From positions 124,001 through 188,000 of the forward strand of contig NZ_JAMPKY010000009.1 of the NCBI RefSeq assembly GCF_039962255.1: 64,000 nucleotides of DNA. Reading direction: 5' to 3'. The notes beneath the pieces were generated by a model. That model was given only the letters and a program-made list of their open reading frames with translations, did no database searches and was not told the origin of the DNA. Of the stretch, positions 8,613-18,313 are shown piece after piece. Each line of letters starts with the position of its first letter. The stretch's first letter is position 1. The position numbers were made by a program, and so were the translations under genes. Source of the stretch: Leptolyngbya subtilissima AS-A7. Its GTDB lineage: Bacteria; Cyanobacteriota; Cyanobacteriia; Phormidesmidales; Phormidesmidaceae.

Positions 8613-9069
8613 TAATGACCCAAACCTGGAGAATATAAATCTCAAACCGACTACAGGCAATTCTGCTTAACCTAGCCTCTCACAACTGCACCCAACTTTG
8701 GCAAAACAGTTGAAATCGGCCCATTCCCCGAAGCAACCCTGCCTCTGCCGTTCCTAAAGATTATATGTTGCAATCCGTAACATTTGTCCGCAAATTCCAA
8801 ATGCGTGCTCTCTATTTCCAGCGTATTAAGGGCTGACTACCCATTTGAAGGCCATCCAGATAAGATAATAGACTGCGTATTAAACTGCTTGATGCCAAAC
8901 CCCCGCTGTGGGTTCTCTGCGCTCCACCATGGGCTGAGCCTCGCGCAGCGATTCCTGAGGGAGTTGCAGGGCAGTAAGCAGCACCGCTTTGGGGGAAGGC
9001 GCTCTATCGGCTACCCGTTAACGGTCCCCTTTGTCTGTCTAGTTCTGTCGATTGTTGGGAGCCTTGCCC
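8613..9069. other. Intergenic region between divergent crtB and glyA; no gene seen
   Basis: About 450 bases that must hold the promoters of both crtB and glyA. A 99-codon open frame (8784-9083) gives low-complexity text with no family resemblance and I do not call it. An A/T-rich patch near 8755-8785 (AAGATTATATGTTGCAATCC) is a plausible promoter area. No RNA element was recognised. Confidence 0.5.
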
Positions 9070-10353
9070 GTGCCTCAAACTAACTTTGATTTTTTGCAAG
9101 AGTCCGATCCGCTGCTGGCCAGCATTATTCAGCGCGAGCTACAGCGCCAGCGCGACCACCTAGAGCTCATCGCCAGCGAGAACTTTACCTCGTCTGCGGT
9201 GCTAGCGGCCCAGGGATCGGTATTGACCAACAAGTATGCCGAGGGGCTGCCCGGCAAGCGCTACTACGGTGGCTGCTCCTTTGTGGATGAGGCCGAGCAG
9301 TTGGCGATCGATCGCGCCAAAGAACTCTTCGGTGCCGCCCACGCCAACGTGCAGCCCCACTCCGGGGCCCAGGCTAACTTTGCCGTGTTTCTGGCCCTGC
9401 TTCAGCCCGGCGACACCATTCTGGGCATGGATCTCTCCCACGGCGGGCACCTGACCCACGGCTCGCCCGTGAACGTGTCGGGCAAGTGGTTTAATGTCGT
9501 TCAGTACGGCGTTGGCCGCGAGACCGAACAACTCGACTTTGACCAGATCCGTGAGCTGGCTCTAGAGCACCAACCCAAGCTGATCATCTGCGGCTATTCG
9601 GCGTACCCCCGCGTGATCGATTTTGAGAAGTTTCGCGCGATCGCAGACGAAGTTGGTGCTTACCTGATGGCCGACATCGCCCACATCGCTGGATTGGTGG
9701 CTGCCGGTTATCACCCCAACCCCCTGCCCCACTGTGACGTGGTGACCACCACCACCCACAAAACCCTGCGCGGCCCTCGCGGTGGCCTGATTTTGACCCG
9801 TGATGCCGAACTGGGCAAAAAGTTTGACAAGGCAGTGTTCCCCGGCAGCCAGGGCGGTCCTCTAGAGCACGTGATTGCGGCTAAGGCCGTAGCCTTTGGC
9901 GAAGCCCTCAAGCCCGAGTTTCGTGCCTATGCTGCTCAGGTAATCGCCAATGCCCAGCGCATGGCGGCTCAGCTCCAGCAGCGGGGCATCAAGGTGGTGT
10001 CTGACGGTACCGACAACCACCTGGTACTGGTCGATCTGCGCTCTATCGGCATGACCGGCAAGCGCGCCGATCAGCTGGTGAGTGAGGTCAACATTACGGC
10101 CAACAAAAACACCGTGCCCTACGACCCCGAGTCGCCTTTTGTCACCAGCGGCCTGCGCCTGGGCTCTCCGGCGATGACCACCCGCGGCATGGGCGAGACT
10201 GAGTTCACTGAGATCGCCAACATCATCGCCGATCGCCTGCTCAACCCCGAAGATGCGGCGATCGCTGAGCACTGCAAGCGTCGAGTGGCGGCATTGTGCG
10301 ATCGCTTCCCCCTCTATGCCCACTTGGGCGGGCTAGTTCCAGCTCTGGTTTAA
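9070..10353 (+). CDS. glyA: Serine hydroxymethyltransferase
   Basis: PLP enzyme interconverting serine plus tetrahydrofolate with glycine plus methylene-tetrahydrofolate; it supplies one-carbon units and also serves photorespiratory glycine metabolism. Visible features are [12 protein letters not shown] near the start, [11 protein letters not shown], the PLP-binding [12 protein letters not shown] and the Schiff-base lysine region [14 protein letters not shown], and the C-terminal [17 protein letters not shown] choose the GTG at 9070 ([14 protein letters not shown], 427 residues), which fits the family length; a TTG six codons upstream is the alternative. Confidence 0.97.
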   Translation: MPQTNFDFLQESDPLLASIIQRELQRQRDHLELIASENFTSSAVLAAQGSVLTNKYAEGLPGKRYYGGCSFVDEAEQLAIDRAKELFGAAHANVQPHSGAQANFAVFLALLQPGDTILGMDLSHGGHLTHGSPVNVSGKWFNVVQYGVGRETEQLDFDQIRELALEHQPKLIICGYSAYPRVIDFEKFRAIADEVGAYLMADIAHIAGLVAAGYHPNPLPHCDVVTTTTHKTLRGPRGGLILTRDAELGKKFDKAVFPGSQGGPLEHVIAAKAVAFGEALKPEFRAYAAQVIANAQRMAAQLQQRGIKVVSDGTDNHLVLVDLRSIGMTGKRADQLVSEVNITANKNTVPYDPESPFVTSGLRLGSPAMTTRGMGETEFTEIANIIADRLLNPEDAAIAEHCKRRVAALCDRFPLYAHLGGLVPALV

Positions 10354-10401
10354 GGGTGTAATACCTTTTCGGACAAGCCTTTGACCCGCAGGTCAGGCGT
10401 T

Positions 10402-10470
10402 AACTCCATGCAAAACCGCAGAAAGTTAGGGTTACTCCTTAATGATCTGTCATAATTGCATGGAGTTTTT
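10402..10470 (+). terminator. Long-loop inverted repeat after glyA, possible terminator or operator
   Basis: Perfect 12-base arms AACTCCATGCAA (10402-10413) and TTGCATGGAGTT (10456-10467), 42 bases apart, the right arm running into five T residues. It lies about 50 bases after the glyA stop and 200 bases before the next gene. The T run suggests a terminator, but the large loop is unusual and a protein-binding site is an alternative. Confidence 0.4.
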
Positions 10471-10672
10471 GCTTATTTGACAAGACTCGGCCTATCCTAT
10501 GGACTGTTTCGGGCCAAATTACCCTTTGGCCTGATCGACCTTGGTTAAGGGCAGTCCCTAGGGCTACCCGAGGTGATTAGCGATGGCCAAAGAACTAGTT
10601 TGCTGGGGTTAGGCCTGGGCTAGGGAGGTGGCTAGCCAGGAGAGAGTTTCTCCAACCATAGAGGGGAGTGAG

Positions 10673-11731
10673 ATGCCGTTTTATCTGTATCACGTGTTGG
10701 CCTTTGGTATCTCCGCCGCGGTGGTGCTGGGCACGACACCAATCGTGCGCCGCATCGGCCTTAAAAGTGGGCGAGTCGATCAGCCCGGCGAACGCAAGGT
10801 ACACGACAAGCCCATGGTGCGGTTGGGTGGGGTGTCAATTTTTATTGGTACGCTGCTAGCCTTGCTGGTCGTATGGTCTATGGGCGGCTTTATTGATGCT
10901 GCCGGAGCCCATTTAGCCCCACCCCAAGAGTTTCAGATCTGGGGGGTGACCCTCGGCGGGTTAGCCTTCTTCTTAATTGGCCTTACCGACGACCTGTTTG
11001 GCCTCTCGCCCCTCAGCCGCCTGTTTATGCAGGCGGTGGTGGCTACCATGGCTTGGTACGTAGGCGTGAGCATCGACTTCCTCACGATTCCTTTCTACGG
11101 GCTTACCCAGCTGCCCGCCTTCATCAGCCTGCCGGTGACCATTCTGTGGCTGGTGGGCATGGCTAATGCCATCAACTGGATCGACGGCCTTGATGGCTTG
11201 GCAGCCGGGGTGTCGGGTATCGCCGCAGTTGTGATGCTGGTGGTAAGTCTCTACATGAACCAGCCCGCAGCGGCGCTAATTGCTGCCGCCCTAGCCGGTG
11301 GAGCCTTAGGCTTTTTGCGCTACAACTTCAACCCGGCCAAGATTTTCATGGGAGATGGGGGAGCCTACTTCATGGGCTTTACCCTAGCTGGGGTCGGCGT
11401 CATCGGCTTAGTTAAAACGGTGACTACCGCTGCGGTCCTGCTTCCCTACCTAATTCTGGCGGTGCCGATTCTCGATATGTCGGCCGTGATTGTCGATCGC
11501 TTGCGAGCAGGCAAATCCCCCTTTGTAGCCGACAAGCGCCACCTACACCACCGGCTGCTCCAGGCGGGGCTCTCTCATCGGGTGACGGTGCTCTTTATCT
11601 ACGTGCTGACGCTGTGGGCCGGCAGTTTGGCCCTGGCGTTTGCGGGCATGCCCAGCGGCCTAGTCTATGCCCTAGCTGCCACCGCGCTACTCAGCTACAC
11701 TGGCTGGCGGCTGCGGCAGCGCACCCGCTGA
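10673..11731 (+). CDS. WecA-like undecaprenyl-phosphate sugar-1-phosphate transferase
   Basis: A 352-residue polytopic membrane enzyme of the MraY/WecA superfamily that transfers a sugar phosphate (probably GlcNAc-1-P) from UDP-sugar to a polyprenyl phosphate, starting a cell-surface polysaccharide or glycolipid. Key motifs are RKVHDKPMVRLGGVSIFIG, the Asp pair GLTDDLFGLSP, NAINWIDGLDGLAAG, FNPAKIFMGDGGAYFMGF and the cytoplasmic histidine motif DKRHLHHRLLQAG typical of the WecA/TagO branch rather than MraY. The ATG at 10673 has a good Shine-Dalgarno (GAGGGGAG). The 3' end overlaps the convergent glycosyltransferase gene by 45 bases. Confidence 0.9.
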   Translation: MPFYLYHVLAFGISAAVVLGTTPIVRRIGLKSGRVDQPGERKVHDKPMVRLGGVSIFIGTLLALLVVWSMGGFIDAAGAHLAPPQEFQIWGVTLGGLAFFLIGLTDDLFGLSPLSRLFMQAVVATMAWYVGVSIDFLTIPFYGLTQLPAFISLPVTILWLVGMANAINWIDGLDGLAAGVSGIAAVVMLVVSLYMNQPAAALIAAALAGGALGFLRYNFNPAKIFMGDGGAYFMGFTLAGVGVIGLVKTVTTAAVLLPYLILAVPILDMSAVIVDRLRAGKSPFVADKRHLHHRLLQAGLSHRVTVLFIYVLTLWAGSLALAFAGMPSGLVYALAATALLSYTGWRLRQRTR

Positions 11732-13450
11732 GGGACCGTAGGGGTAGGGGTAGGCCTGCCGCAAATTGTTGGCGCGATACACGTGAATGGTCTCGGTCAC
11801 TTCGCCGCCGCGCATGATCGGTACGGCGCCTAGCGGCTCAATGCTGTCGAAGAGGGGGCGATAGCTCTCTACAATTTTGTCGTCTTGGGCAAAGCGATCG
11901 AGCGTCATATAAAGCGCATCTTGCCCCACCCATTCCTGGGGGTTAAACCAGTAGGCAAACCCCCGCGCGTCTTGGCTAAAGGCTGTCACTGGCAGATCGA
12001 CTAGAGGGTGAATAGCCATGGCAAAGTAGCCCCCCAGGTAATATTCGTTGGTGAAGACAAACCCCACCTCATCGAGAGCTGCTTGGATCTCTAGGTTGCT
12101 GGCAAACTGCCGCTTGAGCTGGCTCGTGTCGATCAGTTCTGTAGATCCATCCTGCTCGACGGGTAATAGTCCACCAAACAGAGCGTAGGTGCTTGGTTTT
12201 TGCAGAACGCCCAGCTTGAGGTGGAGCAGTGCCACAAGCGACAGAGAGCCTAGAAATAGCCCCGACCCCCATAGCCAACGGCGAATGAGGCGGGGGCGAT
12301 CGCGCCGCCAAACCAGCACCTGAGCGGCCAGCAAAATGGCGATGCCCCAGTAGCCAGGGGCGGGCCAAGCTGGCAGAATCTGCTGCTTGCCCCCTAGCAG
12401 GGTAAACAGCAGCATAATCGGCAGCGATAGCCACAGGACGAAACCCTGTTTGTAGTGCTCTTGGACTTCACTGTCGCCCAGGCCGGGGGAACGCCAGAAC
12501 ATCGTCTGCTTAGCGCTCTGTCTTGCCGCCACCCACCACAGCGGAAAGCCAATTAGGGGAAACAGATAAACATTTGACAGCAGCCAGTAGCCCACCATTT
12601 GCCCCAGGCTAAAGCCGGCGGGGGCAGTGTTGCTGTCAAACCTCATGCCCAGCTGAAAGCGAAACGAAATCCAGTCGTTCTGGCTGTTCCAGTACCACAG
12701 GGGGAAGAGGGTGAGAATGAATACACTCAGGGCAAGCAGCGTCCAGGGCGATCGCAGCGCCGCGCGGTAGGGTCGATAGGCGGCACAAAACCCCACTAGG
12801 CTAATGCCCAGCACAAAGCCGTGGTACTTGCTCAACCCCGCCAGGGCCACCGTCAGCCCCAACAGCACAATGCGCCAAGTAGGTAAGTAAGCTTTTGCCT
12901 TAGGGTCCTCAATCCGGTCGCTATAGGGAAAAAACTCCCAAGCGGCGACCAGCAGGGTGGCACTCCAAAACAAAATCAGCCCGTTGTCGGGGGAGGTGAG
13001 AATACCAAAACCAATGTTAAACAGCGGTATCAACGTGACAATGGCCACGGTCATCTGCCCTACCGCCGCTGAAAACAGCCGCGTTGCCGCCAGGTACAGC
13101 AGCCCTAAGCTGAGACAGTAGAGCAGCAGCGCCCCCAGGCGAATGGTGAAAGGTGAAATGACTCCTGTGAGCCACCAGCCTATCCCGGTTGTGACGGCCA
13201 CCATCGGTGGATGGTCAAAGTAGCTCAGGCTCAGGTAGCGGCTGTAGAGGTAGTAATAAGCTTCGTCAAACCCCGGAAACAGCCAGAGCGCCACGATAGC
13301 GCGGTAGAGCAGGCCCCCTAACACTAGGGCTAGCAGCCCGGTAGCCCAGCCCGGTTTGCGATCGCCCCCGATGACAGGTTTTTGACCATCGCCCCCGGCG
13401 GGTCTATCCCCCTCGCTCCAACCTGCCATCGGGTAGCCTCCCCTAAACAA
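11687..13450 (-). CDS. GT39-like membrane glycosyltransferase (ArnT/PMT superfamily)
   Basis: A 587-residue integral membrane protein with about ten hydrophobic helices and the hallmark of polyprenyl-phosphate-sugar-dependent glycosyltransferases: the first periplasmic loop FPGFDEAYYYLYSRYLSL followed by YFDHPPMVA. The acidic D-E pair there is the presumed catalytic site. The soluble C-terminal third (from about 420) is extracytoplasmic. Acceptors in this superfamily include lipids, glycans and proteins; the acceptor here is unknown. Its tail overlaps the WecA-like gene tail-to-tail by 45 bases. The start is uncertain: residue 1 or the methionine at residue 8. Confidence 0.85.
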   Translation of the reverse strand: MFRGGYPMAGWSEGDRPAGGDGQKPVIGGDRKPGWATGLLALVLGGLLYRAIVALWLFPGFDEAYYYLYSRYLSLSYFDHPPMVAVTTGIGWWLTGVISPFTIRLGALLLYCLSLGLLYLAATRLFSAAVGQMTVAIVTLIPLFNIGFGILTSPDNGLILFWSATLLVAAWEFFPYSDRIEDPKAKAYLPTWRIVLLGLTVALAGLSKYHGFVLGISLVGFCAAYRPYRAALRSPWTLLALSVFILTLFPLWYWNSQNDWISFRFQLGMRFDSNTAPAGFSLGQMVGYWLLSNVYLFPLIGFPLWWVAARQSAKQTMFWRSPGLGDSEVQEHYKQGFVLWLSLPIMLLFTLLGGKQQILPAWPAPGYWGIAILLAAQVLVWRRDRPRLIRRWLWGSGLFLGSLSLVALLHLKLGVLQKPSTYALFGGLLPVEQDGSTELIDTSQLKRQFASNLEIQAALDEVGFVFTNEYYLGGYFAMAIHPLVDLPVTAFSQDARGFAYWFNPQEWVGQDALYMTLDRFAQDDKIVESYRPLFDSIEPLGAVPIMRGGEVTETIHVYRANNLRQAYPYPYGPSAGALPQPPASVAE

Positions 13451-13585
13451 CCAATGCGCGACATAATTTTAGGGATTTTGCCAATGAGCCAAACGGGCTT
13501 TTCCTGGCTTCCCTGCAATGGCCATAATGACACTATTGCGCCTCAGCCATCCCATCCCCGGCCCATTTCGCCCCTAGGACGTTTT

Positions 13586-14911
13586 ATGACCCCAAGCCCA
13601 GCATTTCAGCCCTCCGAGACCGACAAGTTGCCCTCTGGCACCAGAAGTGCAGAGATTATCTGCGTGGGCACTGAGCTACTGCTGGGGGATATTCTCAATG
13701 GCAATGCTCAGTTTTTGGCTAAAGAGCTGGCCAGTCTAGGCATTGCCCACTACTACCAAACCGTTGTGGGTGACAACCCAGCCCGCATTCAGCAGGCGGT
13801 GACTACCGCGGCCGAGCGGTTTGCGAAACCTTCGGGTATGGAATCGCAGCTCCTGCTTTTCACGGGAGGTCTGGGCCCTACCCCCGATGACCTCACCATA
13901 GAGACGCTGGCTGACCTGTTTGGTGCCCCTTTGGTTGAACACCCTGACCTGCTAGCAGATATTGAGACGAAATTTACCGCCCGGGGCCGAACTATGCCCC
14001 CCAATAACCGCAAGCAGGCGCTGTTACCCGAGGGGGCCATGGTGCTACCCAACCCCCAGGGCACTGCCCCCGGCATCATCTGGTCGCCCCGGCCTGGCCT
14101 AACTCTAATGACCTTTCCCGGCGTGCCGCGAGAAATGCAAGCGATGTGGAAAGAGACCGCTGTACCCTATCTGCGTGCCCAGGGTTGGGTGACCACCACC
14201 ATCGTCAGCCGCATGCTGCGGTTTTGGGGCATTAGTGAATCGGCTCTAGCGGAGCAGGTTGCTGCTTACCTCAGCCAAGGCAACCCGACGGTGGCCCCCT
14301 ACGCCAGCAAAGGCGAAGCCAAGCTGCGCATTAGCGCGCGGGCCGACTCCACCGCTGCGGCCCTGGCCAAGATTGAGCCGGTTGAAGCGGGTATTCGGGA
14401 GCTAGTCGGCGCTGACTACTACGGTGCTGATGACGATACTTTGGCCTCGGTGGTTGGCAAACTGCTGCTAGCTCGACAGCAAACTGTAGCGGTGGCCGAA
14501 TCTTGTACGGGCGGTGGCCTGGGGCAGCTCTTGACCGACGTTGCCGGCAGCTCTGCCTACTTCTATGGCGGCGTGATCGCCTACGATAACCGGGTTAAGG
14601 TCAACCTTCTAAAGGTGGATGCCGCTGTTTTGGAGGAGCAGGGAGCGGTGAGTGCGATCGTGGCGGAGCAGATGGCTCTAGGCGCTAAGGCGCTGCTGCA
14701 AACCGATTGGGCCTTGAGCATTACTGGCATTGCTGGGCCAGACGGAGGCAGCGAGACCAAACCTGTAGGCCTGGTTTATATCGGTTTAGCTACTCCCGAG
14801 GGCGAGGTGTTGACGTATAAACACGAGTTTTCTGGCTATCGGGGACGTGACTGGGTGCGCCAGCTCAGTGCTCTCTCTGCCTTAGATGCTCTACGACGCA
14901 ACCTGCTGTAA
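13586..14911 (+). CDS. cinA: CinA family protein (NMN amidohydrolase-type domain)
   Basis: The 441-residue protein has the N-terminal MoCF-like domain (IICVGTELLLGDILNGN, FTGGLGPTPDDLT, FPGVPREMQAM) and the C-terminal CinA domain (VAVAESCTGGGLGQLLTDVAG, SITGIAGPDGGSETKPVG). The C-terminal domain of the family deamidates nicotinamide mononucleotide in the pyridine nucleotide cycle; the N-terminal domain has ADP-ribose pyrophosphatase activity in some members. The ATG at 13586 fits the family length; the open frame continues 68 codons upstream to 13382, overlapping the divergent glycosyltransferase gene, but that text is proline-rich and non-conserved. Confidence 0.93.
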   Translation: MTPSPAFQPSETDKLPSGTRSAEIICVGTELLLGDILNGNAQFLAKELASLGIAHYYQTVVGDNPARIQQAVTTAAERFAKPSGMESQLLLFTGGLGPTPDDLTIETLADLFGAPLVEHPDLLADIETKFTARGRTMPPNNRKQALLPEGAMVLPNPQGTAPGIIWSPRPGLTLMTFPGVPREMQAMWKETAVPYLRAQGWVTTTIVSRMLRFWGISESALAEQVAAYLSQGNPTVAPYASKGEAKLRISARADSTAAALAKIEPVEAGIRELVGADYYGADDDTLASVVGKLLLARQQTVAVAESCTGGGLGQLLTDVAGSSAYFYGGVIAYDNRVKVNLLKVDAAVLEEQGAVSAIVAEQMALGAKALLQTDWALSITGIAGPDGGSETKPVGLVYIGLATPEGEVLTYKHEFSGYRGRDWVRQLSALSALDALRRNLL

Positions 14912-15038
14912 CGTAGGTTGATCATTTGCTTCAAATGGCTATTATGTAATTATGGATAAATGCAGCCCCCATCTGGCCTAGAGCTGGTTTTAGGTAAGAG
15001 CAACCAGGGTGGCATGTGCCAGTAAGGAGTTTGCCCTA

Positions 15039-15170
15039 ATGGACTACATCGAAAAGGCTCTCGAAAAGCTGAGCGACTGGGTCGATAGAGTAATTGAAGC
15101 TCTATTTGGCCCTGAGCATCAGGCAGAACCTGACTTGATTCCTATTCCGGTAGAAGAACCCCGCCGTTAG
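15039..15170 (+). CDS. Small conserved-looking protein of 43 residues
   Basis: Open frame from ATG 15039 to TAG 15170 preceded by a clear Shine-Dalgarno AAGGAG at 15024-15029. The product begins MDYIEKALEKLSDWVDRVIE and continues ALFGPEHQAEPDLIPIPVEE before a PRR end: an amphipathic helix of about 24 residues with a Pro/Glu-rich tail. No known domain. The strong ribosome site, the ordered helix and the absence of any overlapping gene argue that it is real. Function unknown. Confidence 0.6.
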   Translation: MDYIEKALEKLSDWVDRVIEALFGPEHQAEPDLIPIPVEEPRR

Positions 15171-15327
15171 GGGTGCTCTTAAAAGATTTTGACTAGAGTC
15201 TAGCGATGTTGTCGCTTGATATCATTCTTGAGTGCAGCACTTGTGACTTAGAGCGCTGTGCTCGTATGGAGAATGAGCAAGCAAATGGTATTGCTAGCGT
15301 AAACATTAATCCAAAGGGCAACGAGCA

Positions 15328-15789
15328 TTGCTAAGGGTTCAAGTTGTTCATGGCCCCAATCTCAACATGCTGGGCTTGCGAGAACCCGAGATCTATGGTC
15401 GGCAAACCCTCGCTACCATCGAAGCATCCCTAGAGGCTGAAGCGACTACCCTAGGTGTTTCTTTAGATTTCTTTCAGTCCAACAGCGAAGGGGCGCTTGT
15501 GGACTGCATTCAGGCTGCCTTTGGTCAAAAAGACGGCATCTTAATCAATCCTGGGGCTTACACCCACACTAGCGTGGCCCTTCGAGATGCGATCGCAGCC
15601 GTTGGCCTTCCCACTGTCGAGGTGCATCTCAGCAACATTCACCAGCGCGAGGCCTTTCGCCATCATTCATATATTGCTGCGGTGGCTGTGGGTCAAATCT
15701 GCGGCTTTGGGGCTGATAGCTATCGTCTGGGCCTGCACGCGCTGGTGAAACACCTCAAAGACCGGCATCAAGTGCCCGCAGATTCTTAG
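15328..15789 (+). CDS. aroQ: 3-dehydroquinate dehydratase, type II
   Basis: Dehydrates 3-dehydroquinate to 3-dehydroshikimate in the shikimate pathway, forming a dodecamer in the type II family. Signature sequences are [19 protein letters not shown] (with the catalytic tyrosine), [33 protein letters not shown] and [19 protein letters not shown] (catalytic histidine). The start is a TTG at 15328 giving [11 protein letters not shown]; no ATG or GTG lies at a sensible distance. 153 residues, normal for the family. Confidence 0.95.
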   Translation: MLRVQVVHGPNLNMLGLREPEIYGRQTLATIEASLEAEATTLGVSLDFFQSNSEGALVDCIQAAFGQKDGILINPGAYTHTSVALRDAIAAVGLPTVEVHLSNIHQREAFRHHSYIAAVAVGQICGFGADSYRLGLHALVKHLKDRHQVPADS

Positions 15790-15831
15790 TGGTTTAGACT
15801 GAGATCAGCGCTGAACCCTCCCCGAGGTTGC

Positions 15832-16422
15832 ATGGCCAATGCCACGATTAAATTTTTGGAGACGCCAACTTCTCAAGCGTGGGTTGAGCAAGCTCTGGCC
15901 AATCTGGATGTGATTTTGCTCGACCACGCCCAGTGCGAGCGCAAGGCGGCGGGGGTGGCCATGAGCCTGATCAACCGCTATCCGTCGGATGCTGAGTTAG
16001 TGAAAGCGCTAACTGCGATCGCCCAGGAAGAACTGGCCCACTTTGCCCAAGTCAACCAGTGGCTAGAGCGTCGCCATGTTGCCTTTGGCCCCTTGCCGCC
16101 ACCCCCCTATGGAGCCGCTCTGCGTCAGCAGGTACGCTCCGAAGAACCCCATCGTCAGCTCGACGTGCTGCTGGTGTCGGCTCTGATTGAAGCCCGCAGC
16201 CACGAGCGGTTAGGCTTGCTGGGCCAGCACTGCCCTGACCCCGAACTAGCCCAGTTTTACCGCAGTCTCATGGCTTCGGAGGCTCGCCACTACGGGGCCT
16301 ACTGGGTGCTGGCTACTGGGCGCTTTCCCCGTGCCGAGGTAGAAGCGCGGCTAGCTGAATTGGCCGCCGCCGAAAGCGAAATTTTAGCCAGCCTGCATTC
16401 TCAACCCCGCATTCATAGCTAG
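15832..16422 (+). CDS. miaE: tRNA-(ms2io6A37) hydroxylase
   Basis: Di-iron monooxygenase that hydroxylates the isopentenyl group of ms2i6A at position 37 of tRNAs. The 196-residue four-helix protein shows the carboxylate/histidine iron ligand motifs in order: QCERKAAGVAMSL, IAQEELAHFAQVNQWLE, ALIEARSHERLGLL and MASEARHYGAYWVLA. It lies 42 bases after aroQ and 9 bases before a GNAT gene, so the three are probably an operon. Confidence 0.93.
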   Translation: MANATIKFLETPTSQAWVEQALANLDVILLDHAQCERKAAGVAMSLINRYPSDAELVKALTAIAQEELAHFAQVNQWLERRHVAFGPLPPPPYGAALRQQVRSEEPHRQLDVLLVSALIEARSHERLGLLGQHCPDPELAQFYRSLMASEARHYGAYWVLATGRFPRAEVEARLAELAAAESEILASLHSQPRIHS

Positions 16423-16431
16423 AGAAGTTCG

Positions 16432-16950
16432 ATGCCGCTAGAACACCGCAGCACCTTTGGTCCTTATCTAATTCGCAGCTGGCAGCCGAGCGATCGCGCC
16501 GCCGCCGTTGCCATCATTAGCGAGGTGCTGCAGGAATATCGCCTCACCTGTGAACCAACCGATAGCGATCGCGATGCCCTAGAAGTCGAAGACTGCTACT
16601 GGAAGACGGGCGGCGAATTCTGGGTAGTAGAGCTTGACGGTGTGATGGTTGGCACTGCTGGCTATCGTCCTACCCAGCGTGGGGATGGTGCCGTGGAGCT
16701 GCGAAAGATGTACCTGCTGCCTCAGGCGCGCGGCCAAGGGCTAGGACGTTACCTGCTCAGCACATTAGAATCTGCTATTCAGCAGCGCGGCTTTACCGAT
16801 ATTTGGCTAGAAACGGCCTCGGTGCTAAAGGAAGCGGTCATGCTGTACGAAGCCAGTGGTTATGAAGCGGCTAGTGGGGTGGAAACAGCTCGATGCGATC
16901 GCGTCTACCGTAAGCGCCTGCCCTCTCCGGCTAACCATCCCGTCCTATAG
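16432..16950 (+). CDS. GNAT family N-acetyltransferase
   Basis: A 172-residue single-domain acetyltransferase. The acetyl-CoA binding motif A is ELRKMYLLPQARGQGLG, with the RGQGLG pyrophosphate loop, followed by IWLETASVLKEAVMLYEASG and the terminal GYEAA. The substrate cannot be predicted. It sits 9 bases downstream of miaE, implying co-transcription. Confidence 0.88.
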   Translation: MPLEHRSTFGPYLIRSWQPSDRAAAVAIISEVLQEYRLTCEPTDSDRDALEVEDCYWKTGGEFWVVELDGVMVGTAGYRPTQRGDGAVELRKMYLLPQARGQGLGRYLLSTLESAIQQRGFTDIWLETASVLKEAVMLYEASGYEAASGVETARCDRVYRKRLPSPANHPVL

Positions 16951-17027
16951 AAGCGTGGGTCTGAGCCTTAATGGCTAGAAATTAGCTATAATCGCCACAT
17001 TAATCCTGGAATACTGGCTAAGCCGTT

Positions 17028-17579
17028 TTGATTGCCATCTATCCCGGCAGTTTTGACCCCATTACCTTGGGCCATTTAGACATCATTACCCGCGGCAGTC
17101 GATTGTTTGAGCGGGTGATTGTGTTGGTGTCTAGCAACCCCAACAAGGTGCCCATGTTTTCTACCGACAAGCGGATTCAGCAAATCGAGCGATCGGTGAG
17201 GCATCTCAACAATATTGACATCGACCATTACGATGGTCTCACCATCAACTATGCAAGGCAGCGCCATGCCCAGGTGTTGCTGCGGGGGTTGCGAGTGCTC
17301 TCCGATTTCGAAAAAGAGCTGCAAATGGCGCATACTAATAAGACCCTGGCCGATGATATTGAGACTCTTTTTCTGTCAACCTCTACAGAGTACAGCTTTC
17401 TTAGCAGCAGCCTGGTCAAAGAAATTGCCCGCTTTGGCGGCCCCATCGACCACCTTGTTCCCCACCATGTAGCGCGAGACATTTACCAATGCTACGCCCA
17501 GAACCCTCCCGCCTCAACGCTCAGCCCCGCACCGCCCAGTCCCGCAGTGTCGGTGCCCAAACCAATGGATTGTCTGTAG
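17028..17579 (+). CDS. coaD: Phosphopantetheine adenylyltransferase
   Basis: Transfers AMP from ATP to 4'-phosphopantetheine, the penultimate step of coenzyme A synthesis. The N-terminus [19 protein letters not shown] has the nucleotidyltransferase GSFDP and HxGH-type (TLGH) motifs; ANKT-like substrate text is [18 protein letters not shown], and [16 protein letters not shown] is the second nucleotide motif. Translation starts at a TTG (17028). The C-terminal 20 residues are Pro/Ser-rich and overlap the following gene by 91 bases in another frame. Confidence 0.95.
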   Translation: MIAIYPGSFDPITLGHLDIITRGSRLFERVIVLVSSNPNKVPMFSTDKRIQQIERSVRHLNNIDIDHYDGLTINYARQRHAQVLLRGLRVLSDFEKELQMAHTNKTLADDIETLFLSTSTEYSFLSSSLVKEIARFGGPIDHLVPHHVARDIYQCYAQNPPASTLSPAPPSPAVSVPKPMDCL

Positions 17580-18313
17580 AGGCGACGGAAACAAACTCGG
17601 GCCTGCCCAACCCCGGCGACATCGACATTCAACAGGAGCTGAATAAGCTCGAAGAGCTGATTTTGGCTAGTCCCCGGGTGCCTTTTAGTGGTCGTACCCT
17701 GGTCGATGAGGATCAGCTGCTTGACCAACTCGACGCTATTCGCCTCAACCTGCCGCCGGCCTTTCGCCAAGCGGTGCAAATTTTGCAGCAGCGCAACAGC
17801 CTGCTTGCTGAATCTGAGCGCTACGCCCAAGAACTGATCGCCGCTGCTGAGCAGCAGGCGGCCCAAATACTCGATGAACTTGGCATTGTGCGCCAGGCTG
17901 AGCAAATGGCCCAACAGCTCAAAGCCCAAGCCCAGCAAGATTGCGACAGCTTGCGTACCCAGGTGATGGGTGACATTGAGCAAATGCAGATTCAAGCCCA
18001 GCGTGAGTGGGAGTCCCTGCGCCAAAAGGCCCTAGACGAGCAAGACATGATTCAGCAGGAGGCCGACGGCTACGCTGACCAGGTTCTCTCCAGCGTAGAG
18101 CAGCAGCTCTCGCAGATGTTGCGCATCATTCAGAACGGGCGCAGTCACCTTCAGCCACCGAAAGAAACATCAGTGCCAACTCCAGCCCAGCGCCCCAAAT
18201 CCGGTAAGGGTTCGTCGCCCAGTGCGATGCCATCGGACCTCCGCGCCGATGCTGGGAGCGATCGCCCCTCACATCGCCCTCGTCCACCGCAAAAGCCTGA
18301 CCCCTCGGCATGA
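17489..18313 (+). CDS. DivIVA/Cdv3-like coiled-coil protein
   Basis: A 274-residue protein with a disordered N-terminal 40 residues, a conserved core ([38 protein letters not shown] is split over about 50-90), a long coiled coil rich in Q, A and E (about 100-215) and a Pro/Ser-rich tail. Position right after coaD and this layout match cyanobacterial DivIVA-like proteins such as Cdv3, which act in cell division; automated pipelines often call them ATP-synthase-B-like. The assignment is from architecture and neighbourhood. The start at 17489 overlaps coaD by 91 bases, and a TTG about 27 codons in is an alternative. Its stop overlaps the ruvA start as ATGA. Confidence 0.75.
   Translation: MLRPEPSRLNAQPRTAQSRSVGAQTNGLSVEATETNSGLPNPGDIDIQQELNKLEELILASPRVPFSGRTLVDEDQLLDQLDAIRLNLPPAFRQAVQILQQRNSLLAESERYAQELIAAAEQQAAQILDELGIVRQAEQMAQQLKAQAQQDCDSLRTQVMGDIEQMQIQAQREWESLRQKALDEQDMIQQEADGYADQVLSSVEQQLSQMLRIIQNGRSHLQPPKETSVPTPAQRPKSGKGSSPSAMPSDLRADAGSDRPSHRPRPPQKPDPSA

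Noticed and set aside
8784-9083. 99-codon plus-strand open frame before glyA
   Set aside because: No recognisable family, no ribosome site, and it overlaps the glyA start region; better read as promoter DNA.
13382-13585. 68-codon N-terminal extension of cinA
   Set aside because: The text is proline-rich and unlike the family, overlaps the divergent glycosyltransferase gene, and the ATG at 13586 gives normal length.
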